Shown here: positions 8,615-18,002 of the stretch, piece by piece
Layout: each line of letters begins with the position of its first letter
Numbering within the stretch: position 1 is the stretch's first letter
Assembly: GCF_018449725.1 (NCBI RefSeq)
Contig: NZ_JAAVVC010000011.1
Location: forward strand, 124,001 to 188,000
Length of the DNA stretch: 64,000 nt
Source: Pseudomonas sp. dw_612
GTDB taxonomy: Bacteria; Pseudomonadota; Gammaproteobacteria; Pseudomonadales; Pseudomonadaceae
Reading direction: 5' to 3'
The notes under the pieces: generated by a model
Databases searched by the model: none
Seen by the model: only the letters and a program-made list of their open reading frames with translations
Told to the model about the DNA's origin: nothing
Program-made: the position numbers and the translations under genes

Positions 8615-9193
8615 ATGCTGCCTTTATTACTCGCTTCAAGCTCGGTTTATCGCCGGGAATTGCTGGCCCGCTTGCAGCTTGAGTTCACCTGCCGCTCGCC
8701 GGATATCGATGAAAGCCATCGGCCGGACGAGTCCGCCATTAATCTGGTAAAGCGCCTGGCCGAAGAGAAAGCCCGCGCGCTGGCCGAGAGCCATCCCGCG
8801 CACCTGATCATCGGCTCAGACCAGGTCGCGGTACTCGGCGAGCGGATTATCGGCAAACCGCACACGTTCGAAAAGGCCCGCGAACAGCTAATGGCCGCCA
8901 GCGGCGCCAGCGTAACCTTCCTGACCGGCCTGGCACTGCTCAACAGCCAGACCGGCCACTGCCAGGTCGACTGCGTGCCGTTCACCGTACACATGCGCAC
9001 GCTCGACCCGGCGCGCATCGAACGTTACCTGCGCGCAGAACAGCCCTACGACTGCGCTGGCAGCTTCAAGGCCGAAGGTTTGGGGGTGAGCCTGTTTCAA
9101 AGGACCGAAGGCCGTGACGCCACCAGCCTGATCGGCCTGCCGCTGATTCGCCTGATCGATATGCTGCTGGCTGAAGGTATGCAGATACCTTGA
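8615..9193 (+). CDS. Maf-like nucleotide pyrophosphatase (YceF type)
   Basis: Maf/Ham1-fold housecleaning enzyme that hydrolyses non-canonical nucleoside triphosphates; the YceF subgroup prefers 7-methyl-GTP. 192 residues. The N-terminus LLLASSSVYRRELL, the SPDIDE motif, the EKARAL helix, IIGSDQVAVL and KPHTFEKAREQL are family signatures. TTTTGGAG abuts an ATG at 8609, so the second ATG at 8615 with six-base spacing is the better start. Divergent from yceD. Confidence 0.93.
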   Translation: MLPLLLASSSVYRRELLARLQLEFTCRSPDIDESHRPDESAINLVKRLAEEKARALAESHPAHLIIGSDQVAVLGERIIGKPHTFEKAREQLMAASGASVTFLTGLALLNSQTGHCQVDCVPFTVHMRTLDPARIERYLRAEQPYDCAGSFKAEGLGVSLFQRTEGRDATSLIGLPLIRLIDMLLAEGMQIP

Positions 9194-9196
9194 AGA

Positions 9197-9293
9197 TCAA
9201 AAGATCGCAGCCTCGTTTCACTCGACAGCTCCTACATTGAAATGCGTATCTCCTGTAGGAGCTGTCGAGTGAAACGAGGCTGCGATCTTTTGA
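9197..9293. repeat. REP-type inverted repeat, family A
   Basis: Two 40-base arms (9197-9236 and 9254-9293) are perfect inverse complements with a 17-base loop. The core AAGATCGCAGCCTCGTT recurs at 60963-61057. The repeat lies in the gap between convergent maf and sppA. Confidence 0.9.
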
Positions 9294-9297
9294 CGTT

Positions 9298-9324
9298 AAA
9301 AAACCGGCCGAAGCCGGTTTTTTT
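9298..9324 (-). terminator. Bidirectional rho-independent terminator after sppA and maf
   Basis: AAAACCGGC-CGAA-GCCGGTTTTTTT is a short GC stem with a tetraloop and T-tract, placed between the convergent ends of maf and sppA. Confidence 0.85.
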
Positions 9325-9338
9325 ATGCGCTCAAGCAA

Positions 9339-10328
9339 TCAGCGCAACGATGGACCGTGAAACCCCATCCACATCGCAATCTGCTCAGCCACACTGGCGC
9401 CGAGCTTCTTGGAGAACCGATCAAGCGGCGACTCCTGGACGGTGAAGTCCACGATTTCTTTCTCGCCAATGATATCGCGAGCGACAGAACTGGTATTCCC
9501 CAGACCATCGATCAAGCCCAGTGGCAGTGCCTGCTCGCCCGACCAGACCAGCCCGGAGAACAGCTCCGGATGATCCTTGTCCTTCAGACGATCACCACGA
9601 CCCTTCTTCACGCTGGCAATGAACTGCTGGTGAGTGGTGTCGAGCACGCCCTGCCAGAACTGGGTTTCCTCAGGTTTCTGTGGCTGGAACGGGTCCAGGA
9701 AGGACTTGTGTTCGCCGGAGGTGTAGGTACGGCGCTCAACACCGAGCTTCTCCATGGTACCGACAAAACCGTAGCCGGCCGCCGTCACGCCAATGGAACC
9801 CACCAGGCTCGCCTTGTCGGCGTAGATCTGATCCGCCGCACTGGCAATGTAATAAGCACCGGAAGCCCCCAGGTCCGAGATCACGGCGTACACCTTGATA
9901 TTCGGATGCAAGGCACGCAGACGGCCAATCTCGTCATAGACGTAACCCGACTGCACAGGGCTGCCACCGGGACTGTTGATCCGCAGGATGATGCCCTTGA
10001 CCTTCTCGTCTTCGAAAGCGGCACGCAGACTGGTGACGATGTTGTCAGCGCTGGCAGTCTCTTTGTCAGCGATAACGCCGGTGACATCAATCACCGCCGT
10101 GTAATTCGAGCCACGAGTAGCGCTTTTTTCCATGCTGATCAGCGGCGACAGCAACAGCATCGCAACGAACAGATACGTAAAAGCCAGGAATTTGAAGAAA
10201 ATCCCCCAGCGACGGGAGCGGCGTTGTTCCTGCACACCTGCCAGCAAGGTCTTTTCCAGCAGCTTCCAGCTCTTCTCGTCACCACCGTCAGCGCTCGACT
10301 TGTCAGGCGCTTTCCATTCGTCGGTCAT
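9339..10328 (-). CDS. sppA: Signal peptide peptidase SppA, short (36K) type
   Basis: Membrane serine protease that digests cleaved signal peptides. 329 residues, the short form with a single protease domain. One membrane segment lies near residues 43-63 (FLAFTYLFVAMLLLSPL). The nucleophile Ser is in DLGASGAYYIASAAD and the Lys partner in YADKASLVGSIGV. The RINSPGG motif comes before them. It begins 24 bases after the HAD phosphatase gene and is the last gene of an rluC-HAD-sppA unit. Confidence 0.93.
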   Translation of the reverse strand: MTDEWKAPDKSSADGGDEKSWKLLEKTLLAGVQEQRRSRRWGIFFKFLAFTYLFVAMLLLSPLISMEKSATRGSNYTAVIDVTGVIADKETASADNIVTSLRAAFEDEKVKGIILRINSPGGSPVQSGYVYDEIGRLRALHPNIKVYAVISDLGASGAYYIASAADQIYADKASLVGSIGVTAAGYGFVGTMEKLGVERRTYTSGEHKSFLDPFQPQKPEETQFWQGVLDTTHQQFIASVKKGRGDRLKDKDHPELFSGLVWSGEQALPLGLIDGLGNTSSVARDIIGEKEIVDFTVQESPLDRFSKKLGASVAEQIAMWMGFHGPSLR

Positions 10329-10352
10329 TCCATCTACCCCAGCAAAAATGTA

Positions 10353-11015
10353 TTAGGTGCGTTGATTCAACCACGCGTGCAATTCAGAAAAATGATCAAT
10401 GGCCAGTCGCGGCTCAAAAAGTTTCAGAGCCTCGATGGACTGGGCGCCATAGCTGACCGCAACCGAATCCATCCCGGCGTTGCGCGCCATTTGCAGGTCG
10501 AAGGACGAATCCCCGACCATCAACGCCTGCGGCGCCGCAACGCCGCAATGGGCGAGAATCTCTTCCAGCATCAGCGGATGAGGCTTGCTGGCGGTTTCAT
10601 CGGCGGCACGGGTGATATCGAAATAATCTTCCCAGCCGTGAGCCTTGAGCACCCGATCCAGCCCGCGACGCGCCTTGCCGGTCGCGACCGCCAAGTGATA
10701 ACCCGCGTCGCGAAACGCAGCCATCGACTCAACCACGCCTTCGAACAGCGGCGAAGGCACTGCCTCCGCGGCGATGTAGTGATCCGCGTAGTGCTGACGG
10801 AACGCTATCAGCTCGTCGCCGCCGATGTCCGGGTACAACGTGCGAATCGCCTCGGGCAAGCCCAGGCCGATAATGCCTTTGACGGCAAAGTCATCGCACA
10901 ATTGAAAACCGGAGCGCTCGGACGCGACGTGCATCGCCTCGACAATCCGACCAATGGAATCGGCCAAGGTGCCGTCCCAATCGAAAATCAGCAGTTTGTA
11001 ATCAGAGGGGTGCAC
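10353..11015 (-). CDS. HAD-superfamily phosphatase (Gph-like)
   Basis: HAD subfamily IA hydrolase of 220 residues. Motif I is IFDWDGTLADS, motif II lies in AVATGKARRG, the Lys is in TASKPHPLMLEEIL and motif III is MVGDSSFDLQMARNAG. The fold resembles phosphoglycolate phosphatase, but the substrate cannot be read from sequence. It overlaps the rluC 3' end by 14 bases, so the pair is translationally linked. Confidence 0.9.
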   Translation of the reverse strand: MHPSDYKLLIFDWDGTLADSIGRIVEAMHVASERSGFQLCDDFAVKGIIGLGLPEAIRTLYPDIGGDELIAFRQHYADHYIAAEAVPSPLFEGVVESMAAFRDAGYHLAVATGKARRGLDRVLKAHGWEDYFDITRAADETASKPHPLMLEEILAHCGVAAPQALMVGDSSFDLQMARNAGMDSVAVSYGAQSIEALKLFEPRLAIDHFSELHAWLNQRT

Positions 11016-11964
11016 TCAGGCGCTCCACGGTCTTGGCCCACATCTCGTCGACCGGCGCCTGCAACTTGAGCTCGCCGCCATCAGGCAACGGCACGGTCAG
11101 CATGTAGGCGTGGAGGAACAGGCGTTTGCCGCCCAGGTCACGAATTTCCTTGCTGAAATCGTCATCGCCGTACTTGGTATCGCCAGCAATGCAATGCCCG
11201 GCGTGCAAGGTGTGGACGCGGATCTGGTGAGTCCGGCCGGTAATCGGCTTGGCTTCGATCAGGGTGGCAAAATCGCCGAAACGACGCAGAACCTTGAACA
11301 CGGTCACCGACTCCTTGCCCTCCTCCTCGTCGACCTCGACCATGCGCTCACCGGAGCGCAGATTGCTCTTGCCCAGCGACGCACGGACTTGCTTGATCGA
11401 GGCCGCCCAGTTACCACGGACCAGCGCCATATAGCGCTTGTCGACACCGTCGCCGCGCAATGCCGTGTGCAAGTGGCGCAACATGCTGCGCTTTTTGGCG
11501 ATCATCAGCAGGCCGGAGGTGTCACGGTCGAGGCGGTGAACCAGTTCGAGCTCCTTGCAATCGGGACGCAGCTGACGAAAGGCTTCGATCACGCCGTAGG
11601 TCAAGCCACTGCCGCCGTGAACCGCAATGCCGCAAGGCTTGTTGATCACGATCAGGGCTTTGTCTTCGAAGATAATCGAGGCTTCAAGGCGCTGGAGCAG
11701 GCCTTGTGCCAGCGGTACCGGCTCGTCGCGCTCAGGCACGCGAACCGGCGGCACGCGCACGATATCGCCCGCCTGCAGCTTGTATTCGGGCTTGATCCGG
11801 CCTTTGTTCACTCGCACTTCGCCTTTGCGCAAAATGCGGTAAATCAAGGTCTTGGGCACGCCTTTGAGCCGAGCGAGAAGGAAGTTATCAATACGTTGGC
11901 CGGCATATTCCGGCGAGACCTCCAGCAGTTGTACGGCTGGGGTCGAGGGGGCGGTAGTCGTCAT
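11002..11964 (-). CDS. rluC: 23S rRNA pseudouridine synthase RluC
   Basis: Isomerises uridines 955, 2504 and 2580 (E. coli numbering) of 23S rRNA. 320 residues. An N-terminal S4 RNA-binding domain (IDNFLLARLKGVPKTLIYRILRKGEVRVNKGR) is followed by the RluA-type catalytic domain with HRLDRDTSGLLMIAK, containing the catalytic Asp, and the GRTHQIRVH motif. The gene is divergent from rne, as in E. coli and P. aeruginosa. Confidence 0.95.
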   Translation of the reverse strand: MTTTAPSTPAVQLLEVSPEYAGQRIDNFLLARLKGVPKTLIYRILRKGEVRVNKGRIKPEYKLQAGDIVRVPPVRVPERDEPVPLAQGLLQRLEASIIFEDKALIVINKPCGIAVHGGSGLTYGVIEAFRQLRPDCKELELVHRLDRDTSGLLMIAKKRSMLRHLHTALRGDGVDKRYMALVRGNWAASIKQVRASLGKSNLRSGERMVEVDEEEGKESVTVFKVLRRFGDFATLIEAKPITGRTHQIRVHTLHAGHCIAGDTKYGDDDFSKEIRDLGGKRLFLHAYMLTVPLPDGGELKLQAPVDEMWAKTVERLSAPL

Positions 11965-11993
11965 GGCGCGGATGATAACAATTTTTTATGGAA

Positions 11994-12022
11994 TTGAAGC
12001 ACTTAATCATTGCTGCTATAGT
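11994..12022 (+). promoter_or_regulatory. Sigma-70 promoter for rne
   Basis: TTGAAG (11994-11999), a 17-base spacer and TATAGT (12017-12022) form a strong promoter pointing to rne. Transcription would start near 12029, about 636 bases upstream of the rne start codon. Confidence 0.7.
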
Positions 12023-12664
12023 CGCGAACGCCGCCAAAAGCGGCCTGGACAGCGGACTAACGGTCAAAAACCGGCCCTGACCAACGCAATTCACCAGGAC
12101 GCGAGGCCGTCCTACGGGGCTTTCGCTACGTAACGGTGGAGTTTGCAGGTGTAACGAGCGCAGGTGACATGAGGCCTGAATCAAGCGGCAAAGCAGAGTT
12201 TTCACTCGCCTTGCGAGCCAATATTCATGGCCAGTTCACAAAGTGCAGTCAGCTGCGAATGACCCCGAGCGAACGCTTCGGAAACAACGCCTAAATTAGC
12301 CATGATGCGTGACCTCCCCTTTCGGAGCTCACGGTAAATGCCAACCCGCTGCGGATTCTGCGCGCGGCAGCACCCGAATTATCAGGGATACGTGTAGGGT
12401 GGAGATGCACAACCGCTGGACTGTGTAGCAATAGGCTTTATCAAGACGCTTCATCTCGTCCACAGCCGCTGGTTGATTCCTCCTCCTGACTGAGTGCTTA
12501 AGTAGCCACAGCAAGCAGGACGCGTACGTCGCGACGCCGGCCCACATTGGCCGCCATCGCTAGACACTGGAGTGTCCAACCACTCCTGACGCACCTGACA
12601 CCGACCGTGAGAAGTCGTGTGTGCCGAACGCCGTTTCCGGCAGCCCGGAAACCGACGGTACTAC
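12023..12664 (+). promoter_or_regulatory. Long rne 5' leader
   Basis: About 640 bases with no credible coding region lie between the promoter and the rne start codon. The E. coli rne leader (~360 bases) folds into stem-loops that let RNase E cut its own message and control its level. Here several short inverted repeats are visible, for example GGTCAAAAACCGGCCCTGACC near 12062. Sequence similarity to the enteric rne5 element is not evident by eye. A separate small RNA in this stretch cannot be excluded. Confidence 0.6.
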
Positions 12665-15600
12665 ATGAAAAGAATGCTGATTAACGCAACCCAACCCGAA
12701 GAGTTGCGTGTTGCACTGGTAGATGGCCAACGCCTCTACGACCTGGACATCGAATCCGGTGCACGCGAGCAGAAGAAGGCCAACATCTATAAAGGCCGGA
12801 TTACTCGCATCGAACCAAGCCTTGAGGCTGCCTTTGTCGATTTCGGCTCCGAGCGCCACGGCTTCCTGCCCCTCAAAGAAATCTCCCGCGAATACTTCAA
12901 GAAAGCCCCCGAAGGCCGCGTCAACATCAAGGACGTCCTGACCGAAGGCCAGGAAGTCATCGTTCAGGTCGAAAAAGAAGAACGTGGCAACAAGGGCGCA
13001 GCCCTGACCACCTTCATCAGCCTGGCCGGTCGTTATCTCGTTCTGATGCCGAACAACCCGCGTGCCGGCGGTATCTCCCGTCGCATCGAAGGTGAAGAGC
13101 GCAACGAACTGCGTGAAGCCCTGAACGGCCTGGTTGCCCCGGCCGACATGGGGCTGATCGTGCGCACTGCCGGCCTGGGCCGCAGCAGCGAAGAAATGCA
13201 GTGGGACCTCGATTACCTGCTGCAACTGTGGACCGCTATCAAAGAAGCCTCGCTGGATCGCTCCGCGCCATTCCTGATCTACCAGGAAAGCAACGTGATC
13301 ATCCGCGCCATCCGCGATTACCTGCGCCAGGACATCGGCGAAGTGCTGATCGACAGCGTTGAAGCCCAGGACGAAGCCCTGACCTTCATCCGCCAGGTGA
13401 TGCCGCAGTACGCCAGCAAGATCAAGCTGTACGAAGACAGCGTTCCGCTGTTCAACCGTTTCCAGATCGAAAGCCAGATCGAGACCGCTTTCCAGCGCGT
13501 AGTCGAACTGCCTTCCGGCGGCTCCATCGTTATCGATCCGACCGAAGCCCTGGTGTCCATCGACATCAACTCGGCGCGCGCCACCAAAGGCAGCGACATC
13601 GAAGAAACTGCCCTGCAGACCAACCTTGAAGCCGCCGAAGAAATCGCCCGTCAGTTGCGCTTGCGCGACATCGGCGGCCTGATCGTCATCGACTTCATCG
13701 ACATGACCCCTGCCAAGAACCAGCGCGCCGTGGAAGAGAAAGTCCGCGAATGCCTGGAAGCCGACCGCGCTCGCGTGCAAGTCGGTCGCATCTCGCGCTT
13801 CGGTCTGCTGGAAATGTCCCGTCAACGCCTGCGTCCGTCCTTGGGCGAAAGCAGCGGCATCGTTTGCCCGCGTTGCAACGGCACCGGCATCATCCGCGAC
13901 GTTGAATCGTTGTCGCTGGCGATCCTGCGTCTGATCGAAGAAGAAGCCCTGAAAGACCGCACCGCGGAAGTTCGCGCCCAAGTGCCGATCCCGGTGGCCG
14001 CGTTCCTGCTCAACGAAAAACGCAACTCGATCACCAAGATCGAACTGCGCACCCGTGCCCGCATCGTCATTCTGCCGAACGATCACCTCGAAACGCCGCA
14101 CTTCGAAGTTCAGCGTCTGCGTGATGACAGCCCGGAAGCCCACATCAACCAGTCCAGCTACGAAATCGCTGCTGCCGCTGCCGAAGTGGAAGAAGTCCAG
14201 CCAGCCGCCGCGACCCGCACCCTGGTTCGCCAGGAAGCCGCGGTCAAGACTGCTCCGGCCCGCGCCAACGCGCCAGTGCCGACCGAAGTCGTCGCTGCCG
14301 CACCGGTTGCCGCACCGGCCGCCGCGCCAGAGCCAAGCCTGTTCAAAGGCCTGGTGAAGTCGCTGGTCAGCCTGTTCGCCACCAAGGAAGAGCCTGCCGC
14401 TCCGGTTGTGGTTGAAAAACCAGCGACCAGCGAACGTCCGGCCCGTAACGAAGAGCGTCGCAACGGTCGTCAGCAGAGCCGCAACCGTAACGGTCGCCGC
14501 GATGAAGAACGCAAGCCTCGTGAGGAACGTGCACCGCGTGAAGAACGCGCACCACGTGAGCCACGCGAAGAGCGTCAACCACGCGAAGCCCGTGAAGAGA
14601 CCGCGACTCCGGTCGTTGCTCGCGAAGAACGCGCTCCACGCGCCCCTCGTGAAGAACGTGCACCGCGCGCTCCACGTGAAGACCGCAAGCCACGTGGCGA
14701 CCGCGAAGAGCGTCCGGTACGTGAACTGCGTGAGCCACTGGATGCCGCCCCGGCTGCGCCAGTCGCCGCCGCTGCCGTTGCTGCGACCGCTGAAGAGCGT
14801 CCGGCCCGTCAGCCACGTGAAGAACGCGCCCCACGCCCACCGCGTGAAGAGCGTCAACCACGTGCCGAACAAGCTGCCACCGCTGCTTCCGAAGAAGAAG
14901 TGCTGACCGGCGAAGAGCAACTGCAGGAAGACGGTCAGGAAGGCGCCGAAGGCGATCGTCCACGCCGCCGCTCCCGTGGCCAGCGTCGTCGCAGCAACCG
15001 TCGCGAGCGTCAACGTGATGCCAACGGCAACGTGATCGAAGGTTCGGAAGAATCCGAGTCCGCCGAAGGTAACGAAGCCAGCGAAACCAACGAAGCGCCA
15101 AGCGCTGCCGATCTGGCCGCCGGCCTGGCTGTTACCGCAGCCGTTGCCAGCACCGTGATCAGCGCTCCGGCTGAAGCGCAGGCTCACGAGCAAGCCGAAC
15201 GCGCCACTGCTGCTGTTCAGGAAACTGCACCGGTAGAAGCGCCGGCCGTTGAAGCGACTACCCCGGTAGAAGCCACAGCCGCTCCGGAAGTTGAAGTAGC
15301 ACCGGTTCGTGAAGCACAGCCTGAAGTTCAGGTCGCTGCCGAGCCTGCTTTCATCGCCGAGCCAACGGTTGCAGCAGAACCGGTTGCCGAAACATCGACC
15401 GAAACCGTGACCGAAGTTGTTCGCGAAGTGCGTGAAGAGCAAACCGCGTTCAACTGGGTTGCCGAGCCGGTAGCCGCCGAGCCAGTCGTCGAAGCACCAG
15501 CGCCAGTCGTTGAAGCTCCGGTTGAGGCTCCGGTCGCTGAAGCGATGGTGTCCGAGCCAGTGGTTGCTGCTGCCGAGCCTGCTCCGGTGGTTGAAGCCCC

Positions 15601-15943
15601 GGTTGTTGCCGAAGTGGCTGCACCGGTGGTACAAGCCGCTCCTGTCAGCGCCCTGACCGAAAATGGCCGCGCGCCGAACGACCCGCGTGAAGTGCGTCGC
15701 CGCAAGCGTGAAGCCGAGCGTCTGCAGAAAGAAGCCGAACTGGCTGCCGCTGCTGCACCGGCTGTTGCCGAGCCAGCACCGGTTGTGGCTGAAGTCGTCG
15801 AGGCAGCGCCTGCCCCGGTGGCTGAAGTTGCTGCCGAACCGGTTGAATCCGTGATCGACGAAGCTCCGCGCTCCGTTCAGGAAGCGGTACAGCAACACGA
15901 AGAAGCCCTGGAAAAAGAGCACGAGCCTAAACCCCTCGTCTGA
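12665..15943 (+). CDS. rne: Ribonuclease E
   Basis: Endoribonuclease and scaffold of the RNA degradosome. The 1092-residue protein starts at ATG 12665 with MKRMLINATQPEELRVAL. The catalytic half has an S1 domain (about 37-120), the DNase I-like site with Asp in SIDINSARAT and IVIDFIDM, and the zinc-link IVCPRCNGTGIIRD near residue 402. From about residue 510 the protein turns into a disordered scaffold: Arg/Glu-rich REERAPREER-type repeats (likely RNA-binding), an Ala/Pro/Glu-rich stretch, and a short charged end (KEHEPKPLV). Divergent from rluC. Confidence 0.97.
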   Translation: MKRMLINATQPEELRVALVDGQRLYDLDIESGAREQKKANIYKGRITRIEPSLEAAFVDFGSERHGFLPLKEISREYFKKAPEGRVNIKDVLTEGQEVIVQVEKEERGNKGAALTTFISLAGRYLVLMPNNPRAGGISRRIEGEERNELREALNGLVAPADMGLIVRTAGLGRSSEEMQWDLDYLLQLWTAIKEASLDRSAPFLIYQESNVIIRAIRDYLRQDIGEVLIDSVEAQDEALTFIRQVMPQYASKIKLYEDSVPLFNRFQIESQIETAFQRVVELPSGGSIVIDPTEALVSIDINSARATKGSDIEETALQTNLEAAEEIARQLRLRDIGGLIVIDFIDMTPAKNQRAVEEKVRECLEADRARVQVGRISRFGLLEMSRQRLRPSLGESSGIVCPRCNGTGIIRDVESLSLAILRLIEEEALKDRTAEVRAQVPIPVAAFLLNEKRNSITKIELRTRARIVILPNDHLETPHFEVQRLRDDSPEAHINQSSYEIAAAAAEVEEVQPAAATRTLVRQEAAVKTAPARANAPVPTEVVAAAPVAAPAAAPEPSLFKGLVKSLVSLFATKEEPAAPVVVEKPATSERPARNEERRNGRQQSRNRNGRRDEERKPREERAPREERAPREPREERQPREAREETATPVVAREERAPRAPREERAPRAPREDRKPRGDREERPVRELREPLDAAPAAPVAAAAVAATAEERPARQPREERAPRPPREERQPRAEQAATAASEEEVLTGEEQLQEDGQEGAEGDRPRRRSRGQRRRSNRRERQRDANGNVIEGSEESESAEGNEASETNEAPSAADLAAGLAVTAAVASTVISAPAEAQAHEQAERATAAVQETAPVEAPAVEATTPVEATAAPEVEVAPVREAQPEVQVAAEPAFIAEPTVAAEPVAETSTETVTEVVREVREEQTAFNWVAEPVAAEPVVEAPAPVVEAPVEAPVAEAMVSEPVVAAAEPAPVVEAPVVAEVAAPVVQAAPVSALTENGRAPNDPREVRRRKREAERLQKEAELAAAAAPAVAEPAPVVAEVVEAAPAPVAEVAAEPVESVIDEAPRSVQEAVQQHEEALEKEHEPKPLV

Positions 15944-15957
15944 TTCCATCGGCCACT

Positions 15958-15996
15958 AAAAAGCCCCGTCTGGTGATCCAGGCGGGGCTTTTTTTT
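15958..15996 (+). terminator. Rho-independent terminator of rne
   Basis: AAAAAGCCCCG...CGGGGCTTTTTTTT forms a strong GC stem with a run of eight T immediately after the rne stop. Confidence 0.92.
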
Positions 15997-16187
15997 GCCT
16001 GTAAAAACCGATGCGCGGCAGTGGTTTATTATCGAAGCGCTTATGCCCCAAGCTAAACCCTTGTTGAAATATTTGTAAGCAAGTATTACGAAACCATCGT
16101 GCAACGTGCAGAATAGAGCGGTTGCAGGGCTCAAGGCAGGCCCTGCCACGGTCCGAAAACCGTCGGCCCGTTATGGAGTAAGAGTGC

Positions 16188-17087
16188 ATGACTATGGAAA
16201 TTGCTGAGCTGGACGCTTTTAAAGCGATTGTTGACTATGGCAGCGTTACGCAGGCAGCGATCCGGTTGAACCGCGCTCAATCCAGTATTTCCTTCCGGAT
16301 CAAGACGCTTGAATCACGACTCGATACCAAGCTGTTCGAACGTTCCGGTCGTGGCATCACGATGACGGCGCAAGGCAAGGAGCTCTATGCCTACGCCTCA
16401 CAAATCCTCGAACTGGTGGCGCGTGCCCAGGCCAGCCTGAACCAGACAAAAGCCGAAACACGGGTTCGCCTTGGGGTCATCGAAAACCTCACCATCACTC
16501 GCCAGAATCTGCTGCAAAGCATCGTGGCCAATCCAGAAGGCCTGGCGGTGGATGTCAGCATTGGCAATACACAGTCGCTGCTCAAGGATCTTGAGGCCGG
16601 CAAGCTCGACGCGGTGATTGTCGGCGCTGGCTTTGCACCTGCGCATTATCGCCGGGTGACGCTATTCAACGATCCGTTGGCGCTGATCTACAGCGCAACA
16701 CAACCGGCCATTCAGGACCTGAAAGCGTTCAGCGGCCAAGTGTTCCTGGTCAATAGTCGGCGCAGTGCTTCGCAACGCAATCTCGACGAACTGTTTCTGA
16801 TGGGCAACATCACCCCGGAAAAAATCATCGAGTGTGGTTCTTATCCGCTGTTGTTTTCGAATGTGATCAATGGCGTCGGTGTGGCCCTGGTGCCGCTGTC
16901 ACTGGTTGATACGTGCTGTCGCAGTGAACAGGTGCAAACGTACTTCCTGAGTGGCTCCTATGCCTCGCTGACCACCGAATTCGTGTTTTTCGATCACCCT
17001 GGCAAACCCGCCCCCAGGGCATTGGCGCAATGGGTACTGGACTTCGAAAAACCGGCCCGCCCGCCGCTGATGGCATCGGCGGGATAA
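16188..17087 (+). CDS. LysR-family transcriptional regulator
   Basis: Winged-helix DNA-binding domain at about residues 5-64 (LDAFKAIVDYGSVTQAAIRLNRAQSSIS) and a periplasmic-binding-protein-like effector domain after residue 90. 299 residues. It is the first gene of the accessory stretch after rne and is convergent with the FAH-like gene, 15 bases away. It probably controls the FAH-EamA-hexapeptide unit, but it is not divergent from it. The effector is unknown. An AGTAAGAG-type leader before the GTG/ATG start is weak. Confidence 0.9.
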   Translation: MTMEIAELDAFKAIVDYGSVTQAAIRLNRAQSSISFRIKTLESRLDTKLFERSGRGITMTAQGKELYAYASQILELVARAQASLNQTKAETRVRLGVIENLTITRQNLLQSIVANPEGLAVDVSIGNTQSLLKDLEAGKLDAVIVGAGFAPAHYRRVTLFNDPLALIYSATQPAIQDLKAFSGQVFLVNSRRSASQRNLDELFLMGNITPEKIIECGSYPLLFSNVINGVGVALVPLSLVDTCCRSEQVQTYFLSGSYASLTTEFVFFDHPGKPAPRALAQWVLDFEKPARPPLMASAG

Positions 17088-17102
17088 CAGGCCGGGGTCC
17101 TG

Positions 17103-18002
17103 TCAGCAGTTACACGATTGGCGCACCACCTCATCCTCGAACAGGTTGGACAATTGCAGGCCATCCTCCTGGCTGCTCGCACGAATGACGTCACCGTGCT
17201 GCAACTCGAAAGCGTCCTTGTCGGTGCTTATCGAAGCGCCGAGCAACACGTAGTGAACCGTTCCGGGCTCGCAGAGTTCTTCATGCTGGAACAGCAGGGC
17301 TTCGAGTTCGCGCTTGGTAAACATCAGTTGATCCAGCCCCAAGAGTGACTGCTTGTCCCACACGGTTTCCCCGCGCCGGACAATCGAACTCCTCACCACC
17401 GTGTGGCGCGGTGGTTCAGCGATCACCAGTTCTTGGCACAACGCGGTGTTGCGCAACTTGGAAAGACCGGCCAGCCCGGGTTGGGTGTGACGCAACACCG
17501 GATCAGAGAAATCCACCGCCAGGGTGTAGCCGATGTAACGCGGATTTCGGCAATCGTCGATGAGGTACACACACGCATACTCAATCTCAATTCCCGCGCC
17601 GCTGGCGTGACACGGCGATTTGATCGCCCGGGAAGCAGATACCAGGCCTTTGCCATTGCCTTTGTAGTACCAGTCCGGCGAGGACCGTTCAGGCATGGGC
17701 AGACCATTGACCGAACGGTGCGTATAACCGAAACCGCTGACCATACACACCGCATCCAGCGCGGGCTGCAGCGGCACGTTGAAGGTCATTGATGCCAGCG
17801 CTTCAACCGGTACCGCTGTCACGGACAAGCCGCTTTTGAAGTGTTCCCAGGATTGCTTGCTGCGCATGAACCCCACGGCCAACGCCTGAGAAGTCTCGGC
17901 GCCTTCAACCTGCCAGACCGCAGACGATGTTCCCTCGCCCTGCACAACACCCACCCACCGCACACCGTGGCGGTCGACCGCATCGATGATTCTGTCCATC
18001 AA
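17103..18002 (-). CDS. FAH-superfamily protein related to AraD1/GguC
   Basis: 299 residues. The C-terminal two thirds look like a fumarylacetoacetate hydrolase-type domain, closest in my memory to the AraD1/GguC group: an acidic metal-site stretch GAGIEIEYACVYLID, then FSDPVLRHTQP, SKLRNTALCQELV, SSIVRRGETVWDKQ and FQHEELCEPGTVHYVLLGA. The family acts on 2-keto acids or sugar-acid derivatives with a divalent metal. The substrate here is unknown. It overlaps the EamA gene by four bases (ATGA) and is last in a three-gene unit. Confidence 0.75.
   Translation of the reverse strand: MMDRIIDAVDRHGVRWVGVVQGEGTSSAVWQVEGAETSQALAVGFMRSKQSWEHFKSGLSVTAVPVEALASMTFNVPLQPALDAVCMVSGFGYTHRSVNGLPMPERSSPDWYYKGNGKGLVSASRAIKSPCHASGAGIEIEYACVYLIDDCRNPRYIGYTLAVDFSDPVLRHTQPGLAGLSKLRNTALCQELVIAEPPRHTVVRSSIVRRGETVWDKQSLLGLDQLMFTKRELEALLFQHEELCEPGTVHYVLLGASISTDKDAFELQHGDVIRASSQEDGLQLSNLFEDEVVRQSCNC

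Noticed and set aside
9357..11069. A 570-codon plus-strand frame over sppA and the HAD gene
   Set aside because: It crosses two genes with clear protein signatures in the other strand and shows no motif.
12560..15949. A 1129-codon open frame on the minus strand across rne
   Set aside because: It lies exactly antisense to the intact rne gene, reads as Phe/Ser/Arg-rich repeats mirroring its codon use, and has no recognisable domain. It is a GC-codon-bias shadow.
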